Of a stretch of DNA of 64,000 bases, positions 12,876 to 25,212 are shown one piece after another (within the stretch, counting starts at the first letter, position 1; every line of letters begins with the position of its first letter). The notes below the pieces were generated by a model. It was not told the DNA's origin, did no database searches, and saw nothing but the letters and a program-made list of their open reading frames with translations. The DNA is from Rhexocercosporidium sp. MPI-PUGE-AT-0058 (lineage: Eukaryota; Ascomycota; Leotiomycetes; Helotiales): positions 2,728,001-2,792,000 of the forward strand of contig JAGTJL010000006.1 of assembly GCA_020746875.1 (NCBI GenBank), written 5' to 3'. The position numbers and the translations under genes were made by a program.

Positions 12876-13978
12876 GGGGGACATTCGAGGCTAGGCTCGA
12901 CTACAAGAATAACGAGCCTAGTTGTTTGGACTCTACGTGAGCACTTCTAGTCATTTATAACGTCATTGGCTCTTTTCGCCCGCTGAATTTCTGTGCCGGC
13001 CTTTCGTTGTCATCTCTCTTTATTATAGAAATTGGCGGAGCATTACGGTTTGTATTTAAGGTAACATCACCATTGCCGAAACCAAATCTAAGTTTCAGTA
13101 TTGATCGCTAGTAGACCAACATCGGCCATGAACTCAGCCTTCTGAGAAGTTACATTAGCTTGTGTGACCTGAGTGGGTAGTGAAGAGGCGGCAGTCCTGT
13201 TTTTGTTGACAAGGAAAACTCTCCTGTCAAAGGCCAAAGAGGAGATGTTGGTGGAGATTCGACCGTCGAGCATGGAAATGGGGAGCCGGATGGAGAGCCG
13301 GTCGCAGAGCGTGGTAGCCCCCAGGAGATTAACAGTTACTATCTAGTGTCGAAATTCGCCTCGAGGGATGTCTGGAAGGAATATCGTCGTTCTTCTAGCT
13401 TCTGCTGGATGCTGGTGAGCCTGCTTTTCGATATCTGCATCGACGGAATTGAATATTTGAATGATGTTGTTTGTGACCAAACATCGTCGAACGCCATCGC
13501 CGTAATCGATATTTCTACATGGTGAGGTTCATTCGAAGATTAACGAATAGAAGAGGAATTTGTGAGCTGTTGAGAAGTATGAACATCACAAACCAGGCTT
13601 TGCTAGATACATGGACAACTTTGCCATATGAGTGTGACTTCACGAGACGCCTTGTCATATACGCGGTCAGTTGCATTGTTTTTACCCCGCTGTGTCTTTG
13701 CAAACTGGCCTTGAATTATCATCTTTCCTAGCTACGGATGCGGGAGCAGCTTTACAGATCATCCCAACATAACACCACCATCGCCATCGCAATACCCAGG
13801 CCCAAATTCCAATATTCCTCGCTCGACAATTAATCCTGGCCATGCACTTGTTCCCTGCATTGCTGTCAACTCCGCTTCTTTGACTTCATATCCTTATTCT
13901 CTAAGGTCTTCTTAATGCATTTTGATATCTCTGGCTTCCTCACTGGGAATTCCATGTACACTATCCAAAACCATGCTT
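12876..13978. other. intergenic, no gene seen
   Basis: No protein-like frame, RNA gene or repeat was recognised between the 2EXR gene and the 3' end of the broken membrane-protein gene on the opposite strand. Confidence 0.45.
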
Positions 13979-15815
13979 CTACTTCCCTACTGGGGTCTCA
14001 TTTGGCATCATATCGGTGTGTATGTTTGTTTTGCCAACCTCCTTCAACAAACCTGGCGTATCCAAGTGTCTTGGAGCTTCTCTCAAAATAGGAGCGTGGA
14101 AAGCCCTTGCTGTCTCGAGTGGACTCAGAGTTGTCGTTCGAGCCAATGTCCAGAAGCCGTAGAATGTCGGCAAGATAAACAGGATGATGGGCCAGTGTCA
14201 CACCAACACTTGCAGCCCAGAATCTCCAAAGCACGTGATACTCGTTGGTACTTATCCAGTCGGGGGTCTGATCGCGTGTTTGTATCGATGTTCTCCTGAT
14301 ACGCTTGATAGATGGAAGCGTAGAACATGGTCTCGCGCATCGTGGTCAGCATGAAATCTCTGGGGTTTCCATACCCGAATAATTGCGTGAACGAGGTGTT
14401 CCATCTATCGGGAGTAGGCATCGGACTGCCGAATTGATCGGTTTGTCCAGGGGTGAAACCTGTTGGCAGTTGTTGTGCGAACAGACCATTGTACTTGAGT
14501 GTTGTGCCGTTTCTGGTTGGGTGCATCATGACGGATGAGCTGTAGAATGACTGTAATGCCGATGCAATTCGGCCGAAAATAGTTGTGTTCGTCTCGGGGA
14601 TGACTGGGTAGAGCTCCACAACTTCAGATGGGTTGTAGTAGCTCAATCGGTGGGCTGCATCAAGCCATGGTCGTCTGCTCTCCCAAGTCCACATTCCGTC
14701 GCCACTCTCGTTGTATTTGAGCCAAACTGGATACTTGCCTTTGGCCATCTGAAGGGTGCAATTTATAACTTTGTAAAAACCAGAGCAATCCGATGATGAT
14801 TTTACAAGACTATTGAGGCCGATGGTATTGGGAGTGGATGAATTCCAAGTGACATCTACCGAGAACACTGTGGAGTCCACGGTCGAGTTACTAGAGGTGT
14901 CCGTTGGCAGGCTGTATGGGATTGTGTATGTCGGACAAACATCCTCAACCTGAAAGCCAACTGCTTCTACCGTGCCGGAGCAGAAGCCCTTGCATGAGTT
15001 CATGGTATCGAAAGTTTTGTAAACCCCGTCCATGTTGCCAACAATATTGGGGACTACAGTTTGCCAGAGGTACTTGTATGTCCCTACAGATCCATCGACA
15101 TTGAGATCAGCAGAAACTGCAGTGGGAAGCGATGTTGCAATTGAAAAATTGGCGGTCCTGTTGACCTGGTGATAGTTAATACCGGATGTCATGGCGTTTT
15201 GAAGAAGGATACCGTTGATTGGCAGAGTGCCGACAAAGACAGTTGCGAGAGCGATATAATTGAATGCTTTTCAAGTCGTAAGAGCAGCTGAAATGCTTGA
15301 ACCTGTCGCCCATACATTGTGCAGCTCTTCAACTGTGGCTTTCTGTCGAGATGCCCTGTACCACCAGCTCACAGTGACACCCTGAGATATCGCCATGTGA
15401 GCGAGGATGCTGTTGAGGGAGAGTATGACGGACAGCCATGCTGCGGGTTTAGGCAGGTAGCCACCTTCGATTACTTTGTGTCCTTTGAAGAAGTACAATG
15501 TCATCCACGAGAAAAGGCAAGTCAAGCCGGATCCGACGAGTCCGAGGGCACCCAATACTGCATTAGAAAGTTAGTAGGTATTTCTAACATGGAAAGCTCT
15601 AGTGTCTTTTAGAAGTCAAGCGGCGTGAACTGTGGCGTGTGGATTGTTGTCAAAGGGATATGATTACCTGGGAATCGACGGAGGAGTTTTGAGGAGAGAC
15701 CTCGATGTTCCTCGTCTTCGAGCCATGGGAAGAAACCTGCTTTCTGACTTGAAGATTCGCTAGGAAGCTCTACTGTTGTGGCTGTGGCGATCTTCTCGTT
15801 ATCTTGGGATGCCAT
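13979..15815 (-). pseudogene. broken gene for a large fungal membrane protein
   Basis: Two inferred exons (15668-15815; from 15557 downward) start at the ATG at 15815. The chain has hydrophobic segments near the N-terminus (GALGLVGSGLTCLFSW; AWLSVILSLNSILAHMA), then a WWYRASR...VEELHNVW segment. A long extracytoplasmic region rich in Asn-X-Ser/Thr sites follows, then a last membrane helix. The layout resembles fungal membrane proteins of the DUF3176 kind, but I am not sure of the family. Three lesions interrupt it. A TGA lies in frame at 15271-15273, and the frame continues cleanly on both sides. Two one-base shifts follow, explained by one extra C in the run at 14262-14266 and one in the run at 14189-14191 (written as G on the plus strand). 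Beyond the second shift the frame gives a last helix (IILFILPTFYGFW) and a plausible cytosolic tail ending at 13979. Sequencing error could explain the shifts but not the stop. Confidence 0.75.
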
Positions 15816-16958
15816 CTCGGGAATCTGCTGTGGTTAGAAGTGTTCGCTTAGAACACTATTGGTTACTCACAGTCGCAGCTTTTTGAACCTCTCCAAAACT
15901 GGAATCAAAGAAATTGCAGATACCGGTGGCTATCTTTGAGTTGAGTTTTAGGAGCCTGAACTTCGTATCTATTACTGACAATTCTTTCGCACGGCAAACG
16001 GAGTGATATATTCTTCTCTTGACTCCTCGTCTCCGTTGACACCCAGACTTTGTCTCTCGCTACTGAATCGACTTTTCAGTGGAGAAGTCATGCTATTCTC
16101 AAAGCAGGACGATCAGAAATCCTGGATTTGGACCTAAAGTCCCCGGGCATTTGGAGATCTCGAGTGATAGGCATCGTGGAAAAGCCCCAACCCCTCATCA
16201 GCGCATGTATCGCGAGCTATTCACGCCACTATGTGTTTCAACAGGCCTACAACATCCGACTCGGGGTCGCCTTCCAGGTCCACCATAACTCAGACCATGG
16301 GATTTTGGGGAGCTAAACTTTTATCAGCTTCGAATCTGGGTGCATCTTATCTTCGTCCAGACCGCAACTCCTGATTGTTATTCGCTGGACTGCCTGGAGC
16401 TATATGCTAGATGCATCAATTTTGGTTTCTCTTTTCTCTTCGTCCTGCCAACAATGGTACTCTGTGGCTTGCGTTTATCCCATTCTTGAAAAGTGCATAC
16501 AGTCCAGTGATTTAGATGCTTCACAGCTCACTCCAAGACTTCATTTTCGCGAGTCCTTACTGTTTGTGGCCCGCCTCACTTGCAGCCATTTACAGAGAAT
16601 TCCAGACACGAAACTTAGTGGCCCAGGGTCCTAAAAGTTGAAGGGTCGTGGAAATTCTTGTGGGGGATAGGTCTTTGCTTCTCCTTGTTGACAAGACGGA
16701 TAGCTCAGCTGACGGTCGAGAAGCTTTTCGACCTCGTTTCCTTGCAAATAGAGTTGAAGCAACCGCAGAACTAGGAAGTAGTTTGAGTGTCCTTCATAGC
16801 GCTACAAGAACTTGTCAAGTCGCGTGGCACACATTGCGCTATGTGCCCCTCCTGAATTTGTGTATCGCCGCCCTCATATCTGCAAGACATCCCCAGCGGA
16901 AACAATTCTGCTTGCATACCTCTCGCTTCTCTTGGGCAACAGTGACTCCCAAGTCAAG
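15816..16958. other. intergenic / divergent upstream region
   Basis: Shared upstream region of the broken membrane-protein gene (-) and the MscS-type channel (+). No supported feature was seen within it. Confidence 0.45.
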
Positions 16959-19161
16959 ATGTCTTCCACGGATACCATCGTCCATATCCTCCCTCCTCTT
17001 AGCAAACAAAACCAAGAGCCCGAACCCTACAAATCCAAGGGCATCAGAGTCAACACCGAAGAAGTCACAGATCGCCTAGTCCTTCGAAGAAACAACACTG
17101 GCCTGCGTAACTTCCTTGCCGATTCACAAGGATCCCAAAATGTTGGCTACGACGAAGAAGTCGACACCCTTCGTCATCTCGGCAGGTTCTCCAACTGGGT
17201 CCTCACTTTCTCGGCTGTCACCAGATATGCTTTTTACATCCTTCCTGTCGCCACCCTTCTCGCCATTCCTCTGAGCATATTCGCAACAATCTATCATGAA
17301 TCAAACATCAAAGGTATCAGGATGATGGGTTTGTTTGTGTGGCTAGAGATTGTCTGGTGCAGTTTGTGGATTGCAAAACTATGCTCAAAAACACTACCCC
17401 GCGCATTCAGACTTTGCTGTGGAGTCATCAGTGCTGGAACAAGGAAGCATTCTCTCATGATCAAAACTCTCGAAGTCCCGCTCTCGATTGTCTTCTGGGT
17501 CATTGCATGCTGGGCAATCATTCCAGTCATCGCCGCCTTCAATCTCGAGACCGACGTTACCGTCACTGGCTCTTCCATTCACTGGATTCGCTCTGTACAG
17601 AAAGGCTTCTTGGCTTCCATCCCCGTGGCCTGCGTTTTTCTCGCCGAGAAGGTGGTGATTGAATTCATCACCGTGAACTACCATTGTACCCAATTCAGTG
17701 CAAGAATCCAAGAATCGAAACGTCGCATGCATCTCTTTGAACTTCTGTACGAGGCTTCAACCATCCTATTTGCTCCGTACTGCCCCAAATTCGCAGACGA
17801 CGACTACATAATCAATACCTCAATTCTTTCAACGGTCGGCAAGGAGATCCAGAATGCAACGGACCTGCAAACCGGCACTCCCATCAGGATCTTCGATAAC
17901 CTTAGTCGACTCGGCACCGGTGTCACTTCTGTTTTCGGCAACATAGTGAGTGAAGTCACTGGTACACAGCGAGCAGATTCGAAGTCCCCACATGCTGTTG
18001 TATCATGGGCCTTGGAGAGACGGCAAGCATCGGAGGCTTTGGGTCGTCGAGTCTTCAATTCTTTGGTCAAGGATGGAAACGACGCTCTGTATCAACAAGA
18101 TATCGAGCGAGTCCTTGGTCCGGATAATCATCATGAAGCTGAGGAGATCTTCCATGCTCTGGACAAGGATGCCAATGGAGATGTGAGTTTGGAAGAAATG
18201 ACAATGATGGTTATCGAACTTGGTGAGGGTAGAAGGGCAATGACAAAGAGTTTGCATGATGTGGATCGCGCGATCAAAGCATTGGATCGTATTCTCATGT
18301 GTGTTGTACTTGTTGGAGCAGGAATGATTTACGGTAAGACCCTCCAGGAGATCGGGAGATGGGAACTAAACGTGTTTAGGCACTTTCTTTTCAGACAACT
18401 TCTTCAAAAACATGTCTCTCTATACCACATCCCTAATGTCCTTCTCATTCGCATTTGCCGGCACAGTTCAAGAGTTCACTGGTTCTTGTATCTTCCTCTT
18501 TGTCAAGCACCCTTACGATGTTGGCGACCGAGTTGAGATCAACAACGTCGATTTGATCGTTGAACATATCTCTCTACTGTATACTGTATTCCGCCGGGTA
18601 GATTCTCAACGCAAAGTCCAGATTCCCAACATCGTTAACAACGGCAACTGGATTGAGAACATCTCCCGCTGTCAGGCTATGTCGGAGCACTTCTCCTTGG
18701 CTATCAGTGCTGGTACCACTTTCGAGGAGATTGGGGGTTTGACTGAAGAGTTGAAAGACTTCGTTCTTATGGATGAGAATAGGAGGGACTACAAATCTGA
18801 TTTGGATGTTGAAGTAGTGAATGTGGGAGATATGTCGAAATTGGAATTGAAGATCAATCTCGGATACAAGGTAGGTTTGCTCCTTTACCGGCTAATTAAA
18901 GCTCAAAGTGCTAACGAAGTGCAGTCAAATTGGTCGAACGAAAAGTTACGAGTTGCTCGAAGATCGAAGTTCATGTGTGTGTTGTTGGCCACCTTAAGAA
19001 AAGTCCAGATCAATGCACCAGGCGGAGGACATGTGGCTATTGGGGACGCGAGTCGCCCAGCATATTCTGTGTCTGTGAGTGATGAGGAGGCAAAGATATC
19101 ACGGATGAAGTATTTGGACGAGAAAGAGACCCACAAATATGTGAAGGACAAGGGTATGTAG
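16959..19161 (+). CDS. MscS-type mechanosensitive channel with EF-hand
   Basis: This is a Ca2+-modulated mechanosensitive ion channel resembling fission yeast Msy1/Msy2, which act in the ER membrane during hypo-osmotic shock. Exons 16959-18333, 18395-18870 and 18925-19161 give 2088 nt (695 residues). A hydrophilic N-terminus of about 78 residues is followed by four or more membrane segments (about 80-300). An EF-hand with a canonical loop (DKDANGDVSLEE, about 402-413) follows, then a further helix pair (MSLYTTSLMSFSFAFAG). The MscS pore-lining/beta region comes last (GSCIFLFVKHPYDVGDRVEI, about residue 490 onward), with QIPN. The start at 16959 is the first ATG in frame giving a normal-length N-terminus. 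The second intron is 54 nt with no stop, so its retention would keep the frame and add 18 residues. The stop codon lies 20 bp from that of the convergent carboxylesterase. Confidence 0.93.
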
Positions 19162-19181
19162 ACAATGTATTTGTGATGGAC

Positions 19182-21245
19182 CTACTTTCCCCCTTCAAGG
19201 TAGTATGAGAGTGAATAATTGAGGAATGCACACTGGGGGACATCGACAAATGGACTTGTGACTGAAGGGTAGTCGAGCAGCTTGATGGGTCCCTTTTTGC
19301 CTTTGACTTCCTCCCAAGGTCCTGTTTTCTCGATAGCTTCGAGTGTCTTCCCATATCCCCTGGCCGCCAGATACCTCTTTGACGGATTGGGCTGGCCTGT
19401 CTTGATAAACTCTGCAAAGTATCCTAAGGTCAACTGCATTGAGTACAGATCATTCGCATCTCGCAGGGTGCTTAGAGTTCCGAACATCCAAGGCAGGTCT
19501 GCTCCATGAAGCCTGAAGTATGGTAGGTTTGGATTTCCATTCGGGTAGCCAGGTGTTGTTGCAGGTCCTCTTAAGTTGTTGGGATCGTAGCCACCGACTG
19601 TTCGCTGCATTTCGTAGTAGTATGACGATTCGAATGTGTCGGTTTCCGATGCTGCGTACATGGTAGCCGAGTCGATGCATCGGAACTGGAAATCGGTTGC
19701 CAGACGTTGCGATACATTGAATGAATCCAGAGTGATATTACCGGTGTCGTAGAGAGGGAAGAGTCCACTGTCTATGACACTCTGTGCATACGATGCAGAT
19801 ATTCCGAGAGATGCCTGAATACCTGCTAGCTCGGTGGTGACGGGGATTTTGGGGTATGTTGAGAAACTTGCACCGTCATTGTCGATAATGCCAAAGATCA
19901 CGGGAACGTGTGCTGTGCCAGAGTTGCGTCTTGTCACTATGAGCTTTGGTGTGGTGACGTACTTTCCATCTTGAACAACGTATCGAGCGACAGAAGGCAG
20001 TCCAACAACTGTCGATGCGGGAAGTGCCTTGATGCAATTGATTTGGGCTTCCAGGGCTGTTTGGCTACATCCAGCTGCTTGAAAGATGTTTTGTCCAGCG
20101 ATTGCGTATGATTCGTTGATGGTGAGGTAGGAGCTGTAAGTCGTTGAATAATCCCCTGACACGCCGAGGGTAACTCCACCCCCTAGATTGGACATTGCAA
20201 TGGCCCCTTGGTATTTACCAATTGCAGGTGGAGACCCAAGAAGAACTCGGACCGATCCAGCACCAGCAGACTCTCCGTTGATTGTGATTTGTCGAGGATC
20301 ACCACCGAACGAGGCGATATTTTTGACAACCCACTATAAATTTTAGATGAGTGGTGAGAATTGTGATGAACGTACCTCAAGAGCTGTCACTTGATCAGCA
20401 ATGCCGTAATTGCCTTTAATTTCGGTGCCTGGAATGGCCAAGAATCCCAAGGTGGAAAGTCGGTAATTGATGTTGACTACCACAATGTCTTCTCGGGATG
20501 CCAAGTTCCCTCCATCGCTCACTGAATCTGCTCCAGATCCTCCTGTGAATCCTCCTCCATGGATCCAAAACATCACAGGTCGTAGGTCGCTCTTATCTCC
20601 TTTTCTCGGGATGTAGGGGGTTTGAATGTTGAGGAAAAGGCAATTTTCACTACCTGAGCCACCCTGAGCACATTGAGGACCATATGCGGTGGCATTGATC
20701 GTACCAGTGGAGGAGTATAGAGTGGAATAGGTGAATCGTTTTGGTGGGTCTGCGTACGGAATGCCCAGGAAGCGGAAGGACTTCTTGTTTCGGAAGCCGA
20801 TAAAAGTGTTGCCGGTGGAGGTGACGCTGATCAGGTTTCCTGGGGTTGCTTTTGATTTCGAAGGATGATTTTCATTGCTTGATTGGGTACATAGGACTGG
20901 TAATTCAGTGTAATTTGATGGTGTGAGGTAGCTGAGCTTCTGTTTGGAAAAAGAGACAGCTCCATTTTCGATGAAGTATGCTGGTGATGCTCGATCTGTA
21001 AGTTCGAGGTACGAGAGTGATTGGAGGACATCGGACGTATGACCTTCAATAGCAGCTCTTGAGAGTGGCTTTTCGTAAAAGGCTTCGCAAGCAGCAGTGG
21101 CATATTTTGCTTCGACTTCATCTAGTAAGAGGAATCCTATGTGATTGACATCATCACTGCTATTGAGGTTGTTCTGGTACAGAAGAGTTAAGGATGTCGA
21201 TGCAATGCAAAGTGGAAAGCAAAGCGCAAAGAGTAATTTGAACAT
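19182..21245 (-). CDS. secreted type-B carboxylesterase
   Basis: This is an alpha/beta-hydrolase of the type-B carboxylesterase/lipase family, expected to be secreted and to cleave carboxylic esters. Two exons, 20376-21245 and 19182-20333, give 673 residues. Residues 1-20 are a signal peptide (MFKLLFALCFPLCIASTS). About 130 residues without a recognised domain follow, then the hydrolase fold: FLGIPYADPP, ENCLFLNIQTP with its conserved Cys, and the oxyanion loop HGGGFTGG (about 228). The nucleophile elbow is GESAG (Ser about 312), and the probable catalytic His lies in LHGADLPWMFG (about 567). The acidic member of the triad usually lies in a Glu-containing GTNxDEG-like loop; here the corresponding stretch reads IDNDGASF, suggesting Asp. 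The start at 21245 begins the signal peptide; an upstream in-frame extension has no signal character. Substrate unknown. Confidence 0.92.
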
Positions 21246-22799
21246 GATGCATACTGCTTGAATTATTCGGCTGCCCATCCGATCTTTATTTCGAAACTTC
21301 CCCTCATCGTCCAAAGATTGGATCGTGGTTATTTAGCCGGCTGAACATAGTTTTTTTTATCCGCTTGCTAATGCCATTTAGTTAGCGTCATAGATTCGCC
21401 GGAAATGTGGAAGCTGCAGGGGAAGATAGTAAAGTATCTGCCCTTGCAGATCGACTATGCACATGCGTATCATCCGAGCCGTGAATATTTGCGGATAATA
21501 ATAATGCGGGGGAATCCCGCCGGGTAAATGGAGACAGGGAGTCGCGACTTTAGAATGCTCGTATAAATAAAGGGAGAAGGCGACGAAAGAAGTCATCCTC
21601 AACGAATGGAGTACTTCAATTCAAAGTCCTCGGTATAGTAACCATGCGGGGCTCTTCAATGTAGTGACCCTCTATTCTCTTCACCTGCTGCCCCGTCTTG
21701 TTACCTTTACCAACCTGGGTTAGTCTAAGGTTGTAGAAACAGGAGAATTCTGGTGATATGTCGTCACTGCTGTAGAAATCTACTTAGGATCATGAACGAT
21801 CCACATGTTGCTGGACTGGAAAGTGAAATATAATTAGATTTACTTTTGGAAGCGTTGAGAGAGGTACGCGACATCAAAAAGGAGTCCTCTTTAGTGGGAT
21901 GACGTGGCTATGCCTAGACTTATCTTAGATTAAAAAGCTGGGATTGCATCTTTGTAATGTCAAGGTTGAGATTGTCGGCGCTGATTAGCAAAGAGTCATC
22001 TCTGCAAATATGAATCTGCCTAGTTGTCGGAAGAATGTCCCTAAGACTGAGGCTGAAGGATAAATCCTAATACTCAACCAAAGTTACCCACCCCAGTGGT
22101 TGTTGGATGACAGGTCAAAGAATCGTCTTTTTACATTATTATCGCCAACGATCCATCTAATCGGTTTGTCGTACACTGATGAGCTCCCAGGGTAATGCCT
22201 CGCGGCAAGCGGGGCACCCAGTGGGAGATTTTGAAAATTTCCACGCGCATCTGGCTATGCCTGCGTTCAAAGTATGAACAGAAGTTTATTTATGTATATT
22301 TATCTGTATGGTATCATACTAGTATCCAATGTCTTTGTCTTGTTCACAGGGTAAGGGTCAATCTAACGTACGAAGGTCGCTTAACGTGTAGTCACCGGCC
22401 GAATGTAAACAACGACGTTCTCCGAGAGCGGTCAATTTTATGACCGGAATTCTGGCAGTGTAATAACAATATAACCATAGCATGAATTCAAGCCAAGTTG
22501 TCTCATACTCTAAGTAGATTATACACTTCATTGAGGGGTGGTTCTGGCTTAAACGTTCGTTTTCGCTCATTCTTCTTGCCTCGAACCAAAGTAGCTTCGA
22601 GCAGACGAATTACCACCGTAGTCACAATTAAACTCGTTTTGGCATATTCCAAGGGGCTGCGTTCGCATGTTGGCCATGTAATCGTATTAGCGGGACTGAG
22701 AAAGGGGAGGTCGCTGGTGGAAAGCCTGCTTGTTGTGATATTCCGCAGCAGTGGTGACATTCTAGGGAGGAGTCGCACTGGTGTCTAGTAGCACATGTA
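21246..22799. other. intergenic before Tc1 relic
   Basis: Upstream region of the carboxylesterase followed by unannotated sequence up to the Tc1/mariner relic. No gene-like frame or RNA gene was recognised. A TATAAA-like motif near 21566 lies on the plus strand, facing away from the esterase, and is not assigned. Confidence 0.4.
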
Positions 22800-24200
22800 A
22801 ATCCTAGCAGTCTACAGTGACGCGCAACAGCTATTAGCCGAATCCACTTTAAATAGCGCGTTTTTACGCGTCAAGCTTCCTCCCTCCTACATTAAAAACA
22901 TTAAAATGCCAGTCTAACGCACTGCCCTGGGTATTATTTCTGGGAATAGGAATCCTAGGCAGTAAATCTCTTCATATGCTAAAGGGAAGATTATGGGCTT
23001 ACACCTAGCAGGCAAAACTCCTACTGAAGTCGCTCTCGGCCTGCAGCTGGAGCGCTCTATTATCAGATACACTATTTAGTAAGATCTATTGCGCTATGAG
23101 GGTTAATCTATTGCTAAAGCTTTTAGGAGGAGAGCATATACTGTGGCCTAAGAACGTCTCCTTATACGCCACGTACGCCTGAACCCTAAAGACACTTATA
23201 ATTAAATCATTAAGGCGTGTGGCTTTACTTATGACAGGGCTATTATTAGGAAGATCTTAGCAGAATATTATATTACTAATTAGAAGTGTGTAAGGCGCCC
23301 GTTTCTCATAGATATAAATGTAGCTAAAAGGCTAGTATAGTGCCTAGCTAAGAGGGGCTAGACTATAGAAGAATAGGGATTATATATATGGAGTGATGAG
23401 TGTTTTGTGGAAAGGGGGCGGGGTAAAGCCCAGGAGTAGTACTTTAGGATTCCGGCCCAGAAGTGGCAGAAGGAGATAATCTAAACTTATACTTATGGGA
23501 AGGATATGAAGGTTATGGTCTAGGTTATATTCTGGGATACTGGGAGGACTTAGCTTTAACTATATTATGGACCGGGACTTTAAGTCTAAAAAGTATAAGT
23601 ATTCTGCCAACTCTTATCTAGAGGTACTTGTGGACCACGTCCTCTATTAGTACAAGAAGCTAAATAGAGGATATATTTTTATACAAGATAACGCTTTTAT
23701 TCATATAGCTAAAAAAGTTAAGGATTAGTTTGCTAAGTATTGGATTATTATTATTAATTAGCCTTCTTACTCCTTAAATCTGAACTCAATTAAGAATACT
23801 TGATAGGAGCTAAAGAAAAGGGCTTATGTAATGTTCCTTAAGGTTATGGCGCATAAGGGAAACTCCGAGGAAGATAAGCAGCGTCTAGAGTCTTGCTTGT
23901 AAGTAGCTTAGGATACTATCCTTAAAGAATTCTTTAATGCACTTATTAATAATATGCCTAAGAGGATAGAGGCCTGCATTAAGGCTGAGGGATGGCATAC
24001 TTAATATTAAGGGTTTAAGTTAATAGTTTTTAGATTTTTTTTAAAGGGTTGGAAAGCCAGGACCTTAGAGGTTATTTTGTATTACTTAGGAGGTCTGAAT
24101 AGCTTTATTTTTACTAGTTTTAGCAAGAAGAACAAAAGTCTGAAATATTAGGTGCGGGGTAAATTTAAGCGAAAACTAGTAGCTCATGCCTAGTACTGTA
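22800..24200 (+). mobile_element. RIP-decayed Tc1/mariner (DD34E) transposon relic
   Basis: A transposase-like frame can be followed from an ATG at 22916 to about 24005, crossed by many TAG/TAA stops and at least one frameshift. Recognisable parts are a helix-turn-helix region (LAGKTPTEVALGLQLERS), WSDEC (first catalytic Asp), a RIPAQKWQKEI segment, QDNAFIH (second Asp) and the SPDLNPIEN-type motif, which now reads SLNLNSIKN. Counting from the second Asp, the third acidic residue sits after 34 residues, as in DD34E Tc1-like elements. It has become Lys (AAG for GAG). Nearly all lesions are TGG/CAG-to-TAG-type transitions, as RIP produces. Terminal inverted repeats and a TA duplication could not be defined by eye, so the outer limits are approximate. 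Confidence 0.82.
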
Positions 24201-24789
24201 GGATCTTATCAGCACCGGAGCTTCACGAATAAAAGGGGAGGATCAACTACTAGATATCAGACAGAGGTGCGTCTTCTGGACGCAGCATTACCGTTGCTCC
24301 AACTCTGTTTGACCCCCAGCTGATCCTGCACCCTTCTGTCACTGAACTGTGACGCTAGTGCGATTCAACCTTGCCAGGAGTTACATAAATGTCCCAGGAC
24401 TACTGGCCCCTGGTATGACTCCTTGCCAAGGGCTAAGGCACTGTGAGAGCGAGGCAGAAACACATGATTATCGAGGAACATGGCAAGGCGAGAGCCATAT
24501 ATAGTGATGATAGATGCATAGCCTTATTGCCCTAAGTCACTTGATGAATTATGCAGCTCATGTCCGCACATTTCCTCTCTAACGCTAGATATTATGATTG
24601 ATGGCAGCCCGGTAAGTACACACAGCATTATTATAATTATAACACGTCAAACTTAGTACCTAACCGTATGATTTCCTCGCAGCTCTCGCCCGCTTCCAGA
24701 AGCTCACCTTTCTTCGTTTGTAGTTTTACTTCAACTATGCATCCCTTTCGCCCCCAACCTCTACTCCTCACATCATATCAGATAGGCTG
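24201..24789. other. intergenic after Tc1 relic
   Basis: No supported gene. Base composition returns toward that of the surrounding host DNA after the AT-rich relic. Confidence 0.4.
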
Positions 24790-25065
24790 ATGGCTCAATC
24801 CATCTTCTCCTTCCTCCTCAGTAACACAGCCGCCGTGCCCCCACTAGAGCGTGTCAAGATGATGATGGGTGATTACCCGAGGCTCATCTCATCCGAACGG
24901 CCAGTCAAGGAATTGGACCGGCCAAACGACTATTTGTATGCCGCCAAGACGAGGCTGGGGACCATTGTGGTCCAGGATGATGTTGGTGAAAGTGAATGCC
25001 CAGCTTGGAATGGCTATTTTGGGATGGATCGTCTCGATGTCAATCTTAGAAAAGCCCTAACCTGA
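24790..25065 (+). CDS. weak 91-residue hypothetical ORF
   Basis: An ATG-started frame of 91 codons with no recognised domain, signal peptide or membrane segment. Its composition is not obviously random (SIFSFLLSN start, acidic middle), but it has no intron signals or other support. It may be spurious, or a relic. It is listed because it fills the gap before the convergent 1060-residue gene. Confidence 0.18.
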   Translation: MAQSIFSFLLSNTAAVPPLERVKMMMGDYPRLISSERPVKELDRPNDYLYAAKTRLGTIVVQDDVGESECPAWNGYFGMDRLDVNLRKALT

Positions 25066-25212
25066 CAACCCTCAAGAGATTACCAATGCGAAATGCACCA
25101 GATCGGACTGTAGGGAAGTAGCGGGAATTTCTAGACAGTTCCTTCGAGAGTGAATGGTTTGATCATGGTGTGAATATAGGCATATTCGCCCTCGCAGTAC
25201 CCTGAGTGTTTA

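Noticed and set aside
18412..19161. Separate short gene starting at ATG 18412
   Set aside because: The frame joins in phase through the intron 18334-18394 to the upstream EF-hand exon, and MscS proteins need the upstream membrane part.
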